From Planctomycetaceae bacterium (GTDB taxonomy: Bacteria > Planctomycetota > Planctomycetia > Gemmatales > Gemmataceae), in assembly GCA_013823135.1 (NCBI GenBank), contig PNLP01000029.1:21803-85802 (forward strand): 64,000 nucleotides of DNA. The letters are read 5' to 3'. Below, one piece after another: positions 38,478 through 46,481 of this stretch. The position numbers were made by a program, and so were the translations under genes. The notes beneath the pieces were generated by a model. It saw nothing but the letters and a program-made list of their open reading frames with translations. It ran no database searches and had not been told where the DNA came from. How positions within the stretch are numbered: position 1 is the stretch's first letter; the number at the start of each line of letters is the position of its first letter.

Positions 38478-41210
38478 CTAATGATTGTCCTTGTGGCTGG
38501 TCGCGGTGTGAAATCCATATCCCGCAATCCCGAGGATAATTAAGAGCAAAAGGACTCCACTGTGGCTTAACCCTGCGTTCAGATCAAGCGTCATGGGGAA
38601 CCACAGAGTGTTCATCACAAAGGCCGCGACGATCACAGCAAGGGCACCGAACCGGACCAGAAGTCCGAACATGATCAGGTTGCCAAGGATCAAGAACAGG
38701 AAACCCAGGACCACCGATAACCACCCTCCGGGGGAAGTGGTCAGCAGTTGGAAGTCATGCGCTTTCAGGGTGGTCCAGACGAACACAAACGCCCCGCCGT
38801 ACAAGATTGGCTTGCGAAGTAATTGGCGGAGAAGTAACAGCAGCAACAGATTGTAGAAAAATGCTGTCCGGAACGAGTACACGAGGTTAATAAGCAAATT
38901 CCCCGTCCAATATCCTGGAATCCGGGTGTTAGGGACCCACCAATCCCACCACGGGATCGCTGCGGGTTCACCCAGCCAATTTGGCAACAGATTGCCGACC
39001 ATACTCACGACAGTCCACGTGACACCGCCAAGCACACCGACGAGAAGGTCGCGCCCCACAAGAGGATCGCTCCAACGATTCGCCAGTAACCGTGTCCACG
39101 AGATGACGGCCTGCGGCCACCAACGCCTCACCAATGGTTCGAGCGCGATATATGCCCCAGCGATAAGGGCTGCCCAGTACAGGGCGAACGACAAACCCAG
39201 CACAAGTGAACGAATTTCAAGTCGGATCTCGGCATAACCTTCCACCAGGTGACGCGTTTCACATGCCCAGACCACCATCTGAATCAAAAAGACTATCACG
39301 CCGAGCCGAAATCCACCGATTGCGTCTGCCTGACCCGTTCGTAAATGGAGTGGTCCAAGCACGAAAATTGCGATGAGTAACGGCACGAAAAGTTCGAATT
39401 GCGATACCGCCGCGCCCTGATCTGCCACCCCTTGTGTTGGGGCTCCAGTGTCTCGGCGCGTCCACGGGGCGACGACCTCGAACCACACGATTTGCCCACG
39501 GTAGGTCCCGGCCTCGATACGAATTGGCAGGTCCTTTGGATTAGCAGTGGTACCCGCCCATGCATATCGAGTATCGACGTAGACGGGGGGAACCAAGTCG
39601 GGCTCCACCTGAGTGAATCGTAAGAAGTCGAACTCGGCTTTGTGGAACCACAAACGCCAGATGATTTGTGGAACGGCTGGTCCCGGAGCGGGTGCGGCGC
39701 GATCTAAGTCGGGGGGCACGACGAAGAACGACAGCAACCGCCCTCTCACATCGACTTTTACGGCTGCCATACCGGGGACGATTGGTCCGGGGTCGGTCCA
39801 CGAAACACGAGGAGGTTCGAGTGACCCTGCGTAGGGATAAAACAAATCCGGTGAAAATGGAGTAGGGGATTGCCTACACCAGAAGAAAATTGGCGAGACC
39901 GGTCGTCGCTGCGACCACTCTGGCCAACCGGAGATATCTTTGGGGTCGAAGCCATCGTAGTAAAGGAATTGTTGGTCGTGGTCGAATCCAATTGCGTCTG
40001 CCCGATCGTCGAGACCCGCCATCTGGAACACATCACGGGCACGGCGACCAAGTGCGTCGGTTGGCTCGGGTAAGCCGACCATCCCCACAAGCATCACGCG
40101 ATCATAGAGGGCTAGAAATGCTGCTAGGCCGCCGACCAAGCACACAAGCAGCGCCACCCCATGCTTCACGGAAAGCTTACCTGTGATCCCTGCGGCGGCG
40201 ACGACCTCAGGCGAGGGAGTAACCCCTGCAGCCACGGCTTCAGCGAGCGGGTCGCCACCGGGCAATATGGCTAGCACTGCAGCGACGGATTGGGGTCGGG
40301 CGGTGGGATCAAGTCTCAAGCAGTTATCGATGACTTTCTCGATAGCGTGGTTGAATCCAGAGATCACAGAGGAGGGGGTAGGTGGGGGGGTATCGCGGTT
40401 GGCGTCGTTGTACGCACGCTTGCCCGTGAACAGTTCGTACATGATGAGACCGAGGGCGAAGATGTCGCTCCGTACGGTTACCTCCTTACCGGCGGACTGT
40501 TCGGGCGCCTGGTAAGAAGGTGTGCCATAACGAACTTCGATCCCAGTGACGGTTGCCTCGGCGGCGGCGAGACCAAAGTCGGTGAGGCGGACCCGACCCC
40601 GACCATCAAGCATCACGTTCGCCGGCTTTAGATCCCTGTGCAGCAAACCCTGATCGTGAACAGCCGCCAAGGACGCACACAGTTGGCGAGAAACTTCGAG
40701 GGCCTTTTCTTCCGATAGGCGACCAACCCGTTTCAAAAGCGAAGCCAAATCTTCGCCGTCCACAAATTCCATCGTCAGATACTGTTGCCCTTCGTGGTCT
40801 GCGATGTCGTAGACTCGACAGACGTTCGGGTGGGACACGCGGCGAGCAGCAGCCACCTCTTTCCGAAGCCCATCGAGTCGGCCGGGGTCGGCCCCAAAGA
40901 GGGCGGGCAGAAACTTGAGAGCGACCGGTTGACCGAGTGTCAGGTCGTCGGCTCGATAAACCTCACCCATTCCCCCTTTCCCGAGAACGGAAACGATGCG
41001 GTAGCGGTTCGAAAGTAACGTGCCAGGAGCGAACCGTTCCCCGGGGATTGCCGAGAACGCCGCAGGTGGACCCGATGGGGCAGCGAGTGTGCCGGTCTCC
41101 GGCGGATGGTCCGGTTCAGCGAGCGTGCCGGTCTTCTCATTGGGTGTACTGGGTTCGGCCGGTTGCATGGGCAGCACGTTGGGTATATGTGGATGCCAGT
41201 TATCATTCAT
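38478..41210 (-). CDS. Membrane-integrated Ser/Thr protein kinase
   Basis: A 910-residue protein. Residues 1-55 are Pro-rich linker, 70-330 a complete Hanks-type kinase: GKGGMGEVYRADD, lysine in VALKFLP, HRDLKPANVML, LTDFGLA and GTPSYQAPEQ. A helix near 360-390 is followed by an extracytoplasmic domain of about 220 residues (YYDGFDPKDISGWPEW...). The C-terminal part, from about 620, has roughly eight hydrophobic segments. It probably senses an external or membrane signal and phosphorylates cytoplasmic targets. It stands alone, divergent from mqnE. Confidence 0.92.
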   Translation of the reverse strand: MNDNWHPHIPNVLPMQPAEPSTPNEKTGTLAEPDHPPETGTLAAPSGPPAAFSAIPGERFAPGTLLSNRYRIVSVLGKGGMGEVYRADDLTLGQPVALKFLPALFGADPGRLDGLRKEVAAARRVSHPNVCRVYDIADHEGQQYLTMEFVDGEDLASLLKRVGRLSEEKALEVSRQLCASLAAVHDQGLLHRDLKPANVMLDGRGRVRLTDFGLAAAEATVTGIEVRYGTPSYQAPEQSAGKEVTVRSDIFALGLIMYELFTGKRAYNDANRDTPPPTPSSVISGFNHAIEKVIDNCLRLDPTARPQSVAAVLAILPGGDPLAEAVAAGVTPSPEVVAAAGITGKLSVKHGVALLVCLVGGLAAFLALYDRVMLVGMVGLPEPTDALGRRARDVFQMAGLDDRADAIGFDHDQQFLYYDGFDPKDISGWPEWSQRRPVSPIFFWCRQSPTPFSPDLFYPYAGSLEPPRVSWTDPGPIVPGMAAVKVDVRGRLLSFFVVPPDLDRAAPAPGPAVPQIIWRLWFHKAEFDFLRFTQVEPDLVPPVYVDTRYAWAGTTANPKDLPIRIEAGTYRGQIVWFEVVAPWTRRDTGAPTQGVADQGAAVSQFELFVPLLIAIFVLGPLHLRTGQADAIGGFRLGVIVFLIQMVVWACETRHLVEGYAEIRLEIRSLVLGLSFALYWAALIAGAYIALEPLVRRWWPQAVISWTRLLANRWSDPLVGRDLLVGVLGGVTWTVVSMVGNLLPNWLGEPAAIPWWDWWVPNTRIPGYWTGNLLINLVYSFRTAFFYNLLLLLLLRQLLRKPILYGGAFVFVWTTLKAHDFQLLTTSPGGWLSVVLGFLFLILGNLIMFGLLVRFGALAVIVAAFVMNTLWFPMTLDLNAGLSHSGVLLLLIILGIAGYGFHTATSHKDNH

Positions 41211-41413
41211 TTAACGCCGTCGGCTGCAAGCCCGTCTCGGGTTGAGAAGACGAAAACCATCTCGTCTTGAGTCGGGTAGCCAGTCAACTCTCAGTGCGAT
41301 CCTGCGAATTGGCGCAAGATCTACGCTGTCGTTGCGCGGGTATGGGCGATTGCGGTTCTCATTATGACCGATACAACATGCCGAGTTCCGCTTGATGCGC
41401 GAGGATTTCACCG

Positions 41414-42559
41414 ATGACAAACCCTACCGACCCGAAACTCTTTGCAATCCGAGACAAAGTTCATGCCGGTGAACGGCTCACGTTTGACGACGGCTTGATC
41501 CTCGAAGCCACATCCGACCTGTTCACCGTCGGGGAATTGGCCAACCTCGTTCGCGAGCGGAAGAACGGAAACACGACCTTCTACAACGTTAATACGCACC
41601 TGAACCCAACGAATGTGTGTGTGTATCGGTGTTCGTTCTGTTCGTACCGCTCAGACCTCAAAGGCCCAACAGCCTACGTGATGACCGACGAACAGATCAT
41701 TGGTCGTGCTCGCGAAGCAACCGGGCGAGGCTGCACGGAACTTCACGTCGTTGGCGGACTGCATCACCACCTTCCTTATGAGTGGTATCTCAGCATTATT
41801 GCGAATGTCCATCGCGAGTTCCCCGACCTTCACCTCAAAGCATGGACGGCCGTCGAATGGGACTGGTTCGAGAAACTCACGAAACGCTCGACCCGAGAAC
41901 TGCTCTCCGAGATGCGTGACGCAGGCCTGGGTAGCTTGCCTGGCGGTGGAGCCGAAATTTTTCACCCCGAGATTCGCTCGAAAATCTGCGACTATAAGGC
42001 AGACGCCGAACAGTGGCTCCACGTTCACCGCACTTGGCATGAACTTGGTGGGAAATCAAACGCAACCATGCTGTATGGACACATTGAACGCCCGGAACAT
42101 CGCATCGACCACCTCATGCGACTCCGCGGCTTACAGGACGAAACAGGCGGCTTTCAGACGTTCATCCCACTCGCGTTCCACCCCTCCAATAACGCACTGG
42201 GCAAGGGCATCCCCAAACCATCTGGAATTATGGATCTCAAGGTGATGGCGATCTCTCGCTTGATGCTCGACAACTTCCCGCACATCAAGGCTTATTGGCA
42301 GATGCTCGGAGTGAAGGTTGCCCAGGTGGCTCAGAGCTGGGGTGCAGACGACGTTGATGGCACCGTCGTTCACGAGAAGATCTACCATGCAGCGGGCAGC
42401 GACTCGCCGCAGGAAATGACCGTTGCTGAGCTGCGACGTTTGATTGAGGAAGCCGGCAGAGTGCCCGTCGAACGAGACACTCTCTATCACGAGGTGGTCC
42501 GTGAACGGCCCGTTGGACAACGGTGGCAAACGGGGCGGCATTTGGTCGCACTCAACTGA
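41414..42559 (+). CDS. mqnE: Aminofutalosine synthase (radical SAM)
   Basis: A 381-residue enzyme. The radical SAM cluster motif CVYRCSFC lies near residues 69-76, followed by YRSDLKGPTAYVM, ELHVVGGLHHHLPYEWY and SLPGGGAEIFHPEIRSKIC, all typical of MqnE. It makes aminofutalosine from 3-[(1-carboxyvinyl)oxy]benzoate and SAM in the futalosine route to menaquinone. No other mqn gene lies in the window, so the route is dispersed. It indicates a menaquinone-based respiratory chain. Confidence 0.94.
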   Translation: MTNPTDPKLFAIRDKVHAGERLTFDDGLILEATSDLFTVGELANLVRERKNGNTTFYNVNTHLNPTNVCVYRCSFCSYRSDLKGPTAYVMTDEQIIGRAREATGRGCTELHVVGGLHHHLPYEWYLSIIANVHREFPDLHLKAWTAVEWDWFEKLTKRSTRELLSEMRDAGLGSLPGGGAEIFHPEIRSKICDYKADAEQWLHVHRTWHELGGKSNATMLYGHIERPEHRIDHLMRLRGLQDETGGFQTFIPLAFHPSNNALGKGIPKPSGIMDLKVMAISRLMLDNFPHIKAYWQMLGVKVAQVAQSWGADDVDGTVVHEKIYHAAGSDSPQEMTVAELRRLIEEAGRVPVERDTLYHEVVRERPVGQRWQTGRHLVALN

Positions 42560-42646
42560 TACCTTCGCATATGGTGGCCGTCGCCTCGTAAACTCGCATC
42601 TGGTACGATCGAAACCAGTGCTCGTTTGCTAACGTGAGGGCCACTG

Positions 42647-43096
42647 ATGATGCGGTCGATTTTGGCGGCCCCGTTGTTCCTGCTGTTGGCCAGTTGCTCG
42701 CCTTCGACGGCCGAAGACAAGGCAGCTGCGTTGGTAGTAAAGATGGGAGGGATGGTGACCCGAGACGAAAAGCAACCTGGCGAACCCGTCGTGGGTGTGC
42801 ATCTGCGAGACACACCGTTCTCGGACACGGACTTGTCAGCGCTGGCTCCGATGACCAATCTCGTGTCCCTAAATCTGTCCAAAACCCAGGTGACAGACGC
42901 AGGGATGAAGCAACTATCCCAGTTTAAGAACCTCAAATCGCTAGGACTTCGCGAGACTCAGATTACCGATGCTGGCTTGAAGGAACTCACGAAGGTGACC
43001 AGCCTGACGTCGCTTTACCTGGGCGGGGCACAGGTGAGCGACGCTGGCATCAACGATTTCCTCAAGCTGCTTCCGAGTTGTGAAGTCGCCAGGTGA
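42647..43096 (+). CDS. Leucine-rich-repeat lipoprotein
   Basis: A 149-residue lipoprotein with lipobox LLASC (Cys at 17; ATG 42650 is also possible). The body has about four leucine-rich repeats with the planctomycete pattern LxxLxLxxTQVTDAGMKQL and a final VSDAGINDF. LRRs of this type mediate protein binding; the ligand is unknown. It starts 87 bp after mqnE on the same strand. Confidence 0.85.
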   Translation: MMRSILAAPLFLLLASCSPSTAEDKAAALVVKMGGMVTRDEKQPGEPVVGVHLRDTPFSDTDLSALAPMTNLVSLNLSKTQVTDAGMKQLSQFKNLKSLGLRETQITDAGLKELTKVTSLTSLYLGGAQVSDAGINDFLKLLPSCEVAR

Positions 43097-43142
43097 CGCC
43101 AGCCTCTCCGTCTCGTGGTCCACAACAATATGAGGATGGTCA

Positions 43143-43709
43143 GTGCGATCTGAAAAAGAGAAGATGCTCGCTGGCGAGCTCTACAACCCCCAAGACATCG
43201 AACTGGTTGGTGCTCGCGAAAGAGCCAGAAACCTCTGCAAAGTTTTGAACGGAACACGTGAAAGCGATCAGGACCTCCGACGCCAGGTGCTAATGGATTT
43301 GTTCGCGCAGGGTGGAGATACGGTCTGGTTACAACCGCCTTTCTATTGCGATTACGGTACCAACATCGTGCTGGGTAAGCAGGTTTTCTTCAACTTCAAC
43401 TGCGTTGTGCTGGATGTGTGCACGATCATTGTCGGTGACTTCACCCTCTTCGGACCAGCTGTTCAGATCTATGCTGCCACTCACCCGATGGATGCCAGAC
43501 TTCGTCGAAGCCAGGAGTTCGGAAAGCCTGTTGTGATTGGTTCTGATGTCTGGGTGGGAGGAAATGCGGTCATTTGCCCAGGGGTACGGATCGGGTCGAA
43601 AACCGTTATCGGAGCGGGGAGTGTTGTAACCAGGGATATCCCTGATGGAGTCTTTGCTGCCGGAAACCCGTGTCGCGTTGTTCGACAGCTTGGCGATGAA
43701 CAAGTCTGA
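43143..43709 (+). CDS. Maltose/galactoside-type O-acetyltransferase
   Basis: A 188-residue left-handed beta-helix acetyltransferase starting at GTG 43143. It has the Maa/LacA N-terminus (SEKEKMLAGELYNPQDIELV), PPFYCDYGTNIVLG, FNFNCVVLDV, the catalytic His in YAATHPMDA, and hexapeptides VVIGSDVWVGGNAVICPGVRIG, followed by VVTRDIP and GNPCRVVR. It acetylates a sugar from acetyl-CoA in the cytoplasm; the sugar is unknown. Confidence 0.92.
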   Translation: MRSEKEKMLAGELYNPQDIELVGARERARNLCKVLNGTRESDQDLRRQVLMDLFAQGGDTVWLQPPFYCDYGTNIVLGKQVFFNFNCVVLDVCTIIVGDFTLFGPAVQIYAATHPMDARLRRSQEFGKPVVIGSDVWVGGNAVICPGVRIGSKTVIGAGSVVTRDIPDGVFAAGNPCRVVRQLGDEQV

Positions 43710-43767
43710 GACAGGATGTCGATTGGATCAAAATGTGAATTGATATGACGCTAGGCTGCAAACAAGG

Positions 43768-43797
43768 CTTGTCAGCGTTACGAAGAACGCTGACAAG
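43768..43797. terminator. 12-bp hairpin terminator
   Basis: CTTGTCAGCGTT (43768-43779) pairs perfectly with AACGCTGACAAG (43786-43797) around a 6-nt loop. It lies between the acetyltransferase gene and the convergent small gene, without a clear U-tract. Confidence 0.7.
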
Positions 43798-43815
43798 AGG
43801 AGACGCGTGTCGGTC

Positions 43816-44097
43816 TCAGCTCAGGGGAGCGGGCATTGGGTTGGTTACCATGGCAGGCGGAGTCATTGCGGCTTTTTTGGCTCCACGGATCGGAGGATCA
43901 CCCGCAGTGCCGCGAGCGAGTTTCTCTGCTTCTTGTTCCGTCTTGAGCCCCGAGTGAAGGAGGACGTGATAACCTGGACGCGCTAGTTCTAGCGCATCCC
44001 ACTCAGTTTGTTCACAAACGACATTGCCACCAATTGCCTGTTTGGGGAGAGTCATCCGGTACACCACCCACGCCATGCAGGTTTCGGTACGCCTCAT
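43816..44097 (-). CDS. Small hypothetical protein
   Basis: A 93-residue protein with an AAGGGGGAT site just before ATG 44097. The sequence (MAWVVYRMTLPKQAIGGNVVCEQTEWDALELARPGYHVLLHSGLKTEQEAEKLARG region) looks like a small alpha/beta domain with a Pro-rich tail. Not recognised. ATG 44076 is an alternative start. Confidence 0.6.
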   Translation of the reverse strand: MRRTETCMAWVVYRMTLPKQAIGGNVVCEQTEWDALELARPGYHVLLHSGLKTEQEAEKLARGTAGDPPIRGAKKAAMTPPAMVTNPMPAPLS

Positions 44098-44199
44098 CTA
44101 TCCCCCTTGGTCGGTGTAATCGAACTTACACCTATTGTACTCGCAACAACCCCAGACCCAAAGTCTTAACCCCGAGATCGAGGACTTTGTTGAAGTCTT

Positions 44200-44219
44200 G
44201 CGGAGGAGCAATCCTCCGC
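44200..44219. other. 8-bp hairpin with GCAA tetraloop
   Basis: GCGGAGGA (44200-44207) pairs with TCCTCCGC (44212-44219) across GCAA, a GNRA-type tetraloop. A second weak hairpin lies just before it. They lie in the 173-bp gap between the RRM gene's terminator and the small gene at 43816-44097. No gene is assigned. Confidence 0.35.
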
Positions 44220-44270
44220 CCTGGGGGCAGTATCGTTTAACTCGGTCCATTTGCAGGCTTGAAATGAAGA

Positions 44271-44303
44271 AACCCCGGCGAAATTCGCCGGGGTTGTTTT
44301 TTC
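44271..44303. terminator. Rho-independent terminator of the RRM gene
   Basis: AACCCCGGCG (44271-44280) and CGCCGGGGTT (44286-44295) form a 10-bp stem with a 5-nt loop. A T run follows on the plus strand, and pyrimidine-rich sequence on the minus. It lies 13 bp after the RRM protein stop. Confidence 0.8.
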
Positions 44304-44315
44304 GTTGTCAGGCAA

Positions 44316-44693
44316 TCAGTATCGACGACCACCACCGCCGCCTCCACCGCCGTAGCCACCGCCGCCACCACCGCCACCGTAACCGCCACGGCCTCCACCA
44401 CCGCCACCGCCGCCGTAGCCGCCACGGCCACCGCCGCCACCGCCGCCGCCCTCACGTGGCTTGGCTTCGTTGACAGTCAACGCCCGGCCATCCAGTTGCG
44501 CGCCGTTCAATGCTGCAATGGCCTGGTCGCCGCCTTCGCTCATTTCGACGAATGCGAAGCCACGCGGGCGACCGGTTTCCCGGTCCATGATGACCTGGAC
44601 TTTGGTCACGGTGCCGTACTGGGAGAACACCTCCCGCAGTTGGTCCTCGGTCGTCGAGAACGCCATGTTGCCGACATACAGATTCTTAGCCAT
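44316..44693 (-). CDS. RRM-domain RNA-binding protein, glycine-rich tail
   Basis: A 125-residue protein. One RRM domain covers residues 1-78: RNP2 LYVGNM and RNP1 RGFAFVEM are intact. The tail (about 80-125) is almost pure Gly with Arg and Tyr (GGYGGGGG repeats), as in cyanobacterial and planctomycete Rbp proteins that respond to cold. It binds RNA and probably acts as a chaperone for it. The 5' leader (44694-44766) is structured, including a GCGGGC/GCCCGC stem at 44750-44765. Confidence 0.93.
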   Translation of the reverse strand: MAKNLYVGNMAFSTTEDQLREVFSQYGTVTKVQVIMDRETGRPRGFAFVEMSEGGDQAIAALNGAQLDGRALTVNEAKPREGGGGGGGGRGGYGGGGGGGGRGGYGGGGGGGGYGGGGGGGGRRY

Positions 44694-44862
44694 CGCTGGT
44701 CTCTACGGAAAACTTGGGGAAGGCGGGCCTGCGGCCATCGTCTTCGGTGGCGGGCAATAGCCCGCTAACCACCCTCAGTGTATCGCAGGTTCGAGAAGTC
44801 GCGCCATGCAATCTTCAGATTATCCACAACTGTTGCGAAACTTGGCAACAGGCTGCTCAAAG

Positions 44863-45366
44863 CTACTTTTTGCCCCGAGGATCGTCTTCAGAGTTGATGT
44901 AGTCCACTGCCCACGGCCCCGTGCCATGTAGTTGAAGGATGGTTTCGCCCTTCACCCAGCCAAAGTGCTTCATCCCCGCGTCAGTTCGCCCATACGATCC
45001 TGCGGGCAAAGCCATGCCGACTTTTTCGTCGAATTTTGCGCCCATCCCAAGGTATAGCGTGCCGGTGATGACCGTCACACGCTCGTCCTTTGGGTGCGTG
45101 TGCGGCATGACACGAAACCCATCCGGCAATTTGATTCGGATTACGAATGGACCATCCTTGCTTGGGTCTCCTTCGAGAATCACATACTGCGCGCCTTTTT
45201 GCAGCGATGCAGGTCCGTCTTGCCATTTCATCTCTGCGGGGGTCACGACCTCGTGATCCTTCTTGTGTCCCGCCGGTGCCTTGTTGTCGGCGGCGGGTGC
45301 GGCGGAAATGAGGACAAGGGACAACATGGTAAGGCAAAGCGTATCACGGCGGGGTGATTGCATCAT
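44863..45366 (-). CDS. Exported cupin-domain protein
   Basis: A 167-residue protein with signal peptide (LCLTMLSLVLISAAPAADN). The cupin fold shows HTHPKDERVTVITGTLYLGMG, with His ligands, and a second strand KHFGWVKGETILQLHGTGPW. Such small exported cupins (ChrR-like) bind a metal and may detoxify or sense small molecules; the activity is unknown. It stands alone between the RRM gene and the repeat protein. Confidence 0.88.
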   Translation of the reverse strand: MMQSPRRDTLCLTMLSLVLISAAPAADNKAPAGHKKDHEVVTPAEMKWQDGPASLQKGAQYVILEGDPSKDGPFVIRIKLPDGFRVMPHTHPKDERVTVITGTLYLGMGAKFDEKVGMALPAGSYGRTDAGMKHFGWVKGETILQLHGTGPWAVDYINSEDDPRGKK

Positions 45367-45520
45367 GTGCTCCAGGGGGATGGGTTGGAACCTTAACTAT
45401 ACCGCACTCGGCGAAGAATGATGCGTTACTCCGATCCACTCTTGGCGAGCCGCCCGTTATCACAGGCGGCTCACCAATACGCTTCATTCCCCACCGCGCG
45501 GAGTATATGTATGTCTTGCG

Positions 45521-46399
45521 TCATCCGGTCGACGTGTCGGGTGCGCCGGGGTCAGCTGATTTTGGCAGTAGTGAGTCGAACGCTTCTCGCATGACCCAAG
45601 CCTGGCGTGTCACGTTTTGCAGTGTGCTGGCCTGCTCCAACGCCGCGCGAAGCACTTCTTTGGTCGCGTCAGGAACGGACGCAGCGTTCACCAGCAACCG
45701 GGCCGCGCACGCATACGTTTCATAGCATCCACGGTGGTCGCCCGCGTTGTAAGCCGGTGCACCGAGTCGAATCGCCAGCGACAGATAAAGCTGAACCTCA
45801 CGGCTACTCAAGGCAGGGCCACCCATCTCGCCGATTGCGTCGAATCCGTTGCGCATGACCCAGGCCTGTTCGTTCGGATCCGTCAGCTTCTCGGCGCTGT
45901 CGAGTGATTCGCGGAGCTTGGTTCTTGCCTCATCCGGCCCATTGGTGATTGTCGCGAGGATCATCCGGGCCGTGCAGGAGTAGACGTCGTAGCAACCTTG
46001 GTGGTCGCCAGTGTTGTAGGCAGGAGCACCAATCGAGATGGCCATCCCGATGTACGCTTGCATCGCAGCGAGAGGGTCCGCGAGGACAGCGGGTTCATTT
46101 TCAGGTTCATCCTCTTCCCCGAGCAATCCTTCGATGGCTGTTTGCAATTCCTCTGCTTGCTCTTCGGGACTACCGGCGTTCTCAGCTTCGTCGAGCGCTC
46201 GCTCCAATCGGAAGTCTGCGACCTCGCCAATCCCCTTAACTTTGCGTGCCAGCCGGGCGGCACACGCGAGAAGTTCGTAAACAGCCACGTGTGTCGTCTG
46301 CGCCGGCAGCTTTGTTCGCGAGGCGATGCGCAGTGACAAGGAGGAGGCGGGCCGGGCCAAGGGGGTCATCGTCATCATCAGGTGGCATTGTGCCCCCAA
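45521..46399 (-). CDS. Triple-repeat helical protein (PAYNxGDHxGCY repeats)
   Basis: About 292 residues; the first codons are uncertain (GTG 46399 or an ATG at 46378). The protein is made of three repeats of about 88 residues. Repeats 2 and 3 have GAPAYNTGDHQGCYDVYSC and GAPAYNAGDHRGCYETYAC, then AR-L, a helix, and QAWVMRxxFD. Repeat 1 is degenerate (ELLACAARLARK, then LERALDEAENAGSPEEQ) and lacks the GDHxGC core. No signal or membrane segment is seen. Conserved Cys pairs suggest a metal or disulfide role, or a ligand site. I do not recognise a named family. Confidence 0.7.
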   Translation of the reverse strand: MGAQCHLMMTMTPLARPASSLSLRIASRTKLPAQTTHVAVYELLACAARLARKVKGIGEVADFRLERALDEAENAGSPEEQAEELQTAIEGLLGEEDEPENEPAVLADPLAAMQAYIGMAISIGAPAYNTGDHQGCYDVYSCTARMILATITNGPDEARTKLRESLDSAEKLTDPNEQAWVMRNGFDAIGEMGGPALSSREVQLYLSLAIRLGAPAYNAGDHRGCYETYACAARLLVNAASVPDATKEVLRAALEQASTLQNVTRQAWVMREAFDSLLPKSADPGAPDTSTG

Positions 46400-46481
46400 G
46401 GCTAGGGATAAGGATTGAGTTGATGTAGCTGATCCAGCCAGTCAATCCAGACCCCAAACTGCTAAGGGCCGACGCGAGCAA

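Noticed and set aside
44320..44455. GCC/GGC-type triplet-rich tract
   Set aside because: It is explained by the glycine-rich tail of the RRM protein and is not an independent satellite.
44820..44828. Perfect DnaA-box sequence TTATCCACA
   Set aside because: It is single, with no cluster of boxes, no AT-rich unwinding region and no dnaA/dnaN/gyr genes nearby. One copy in 64 kb is about what chance gives.
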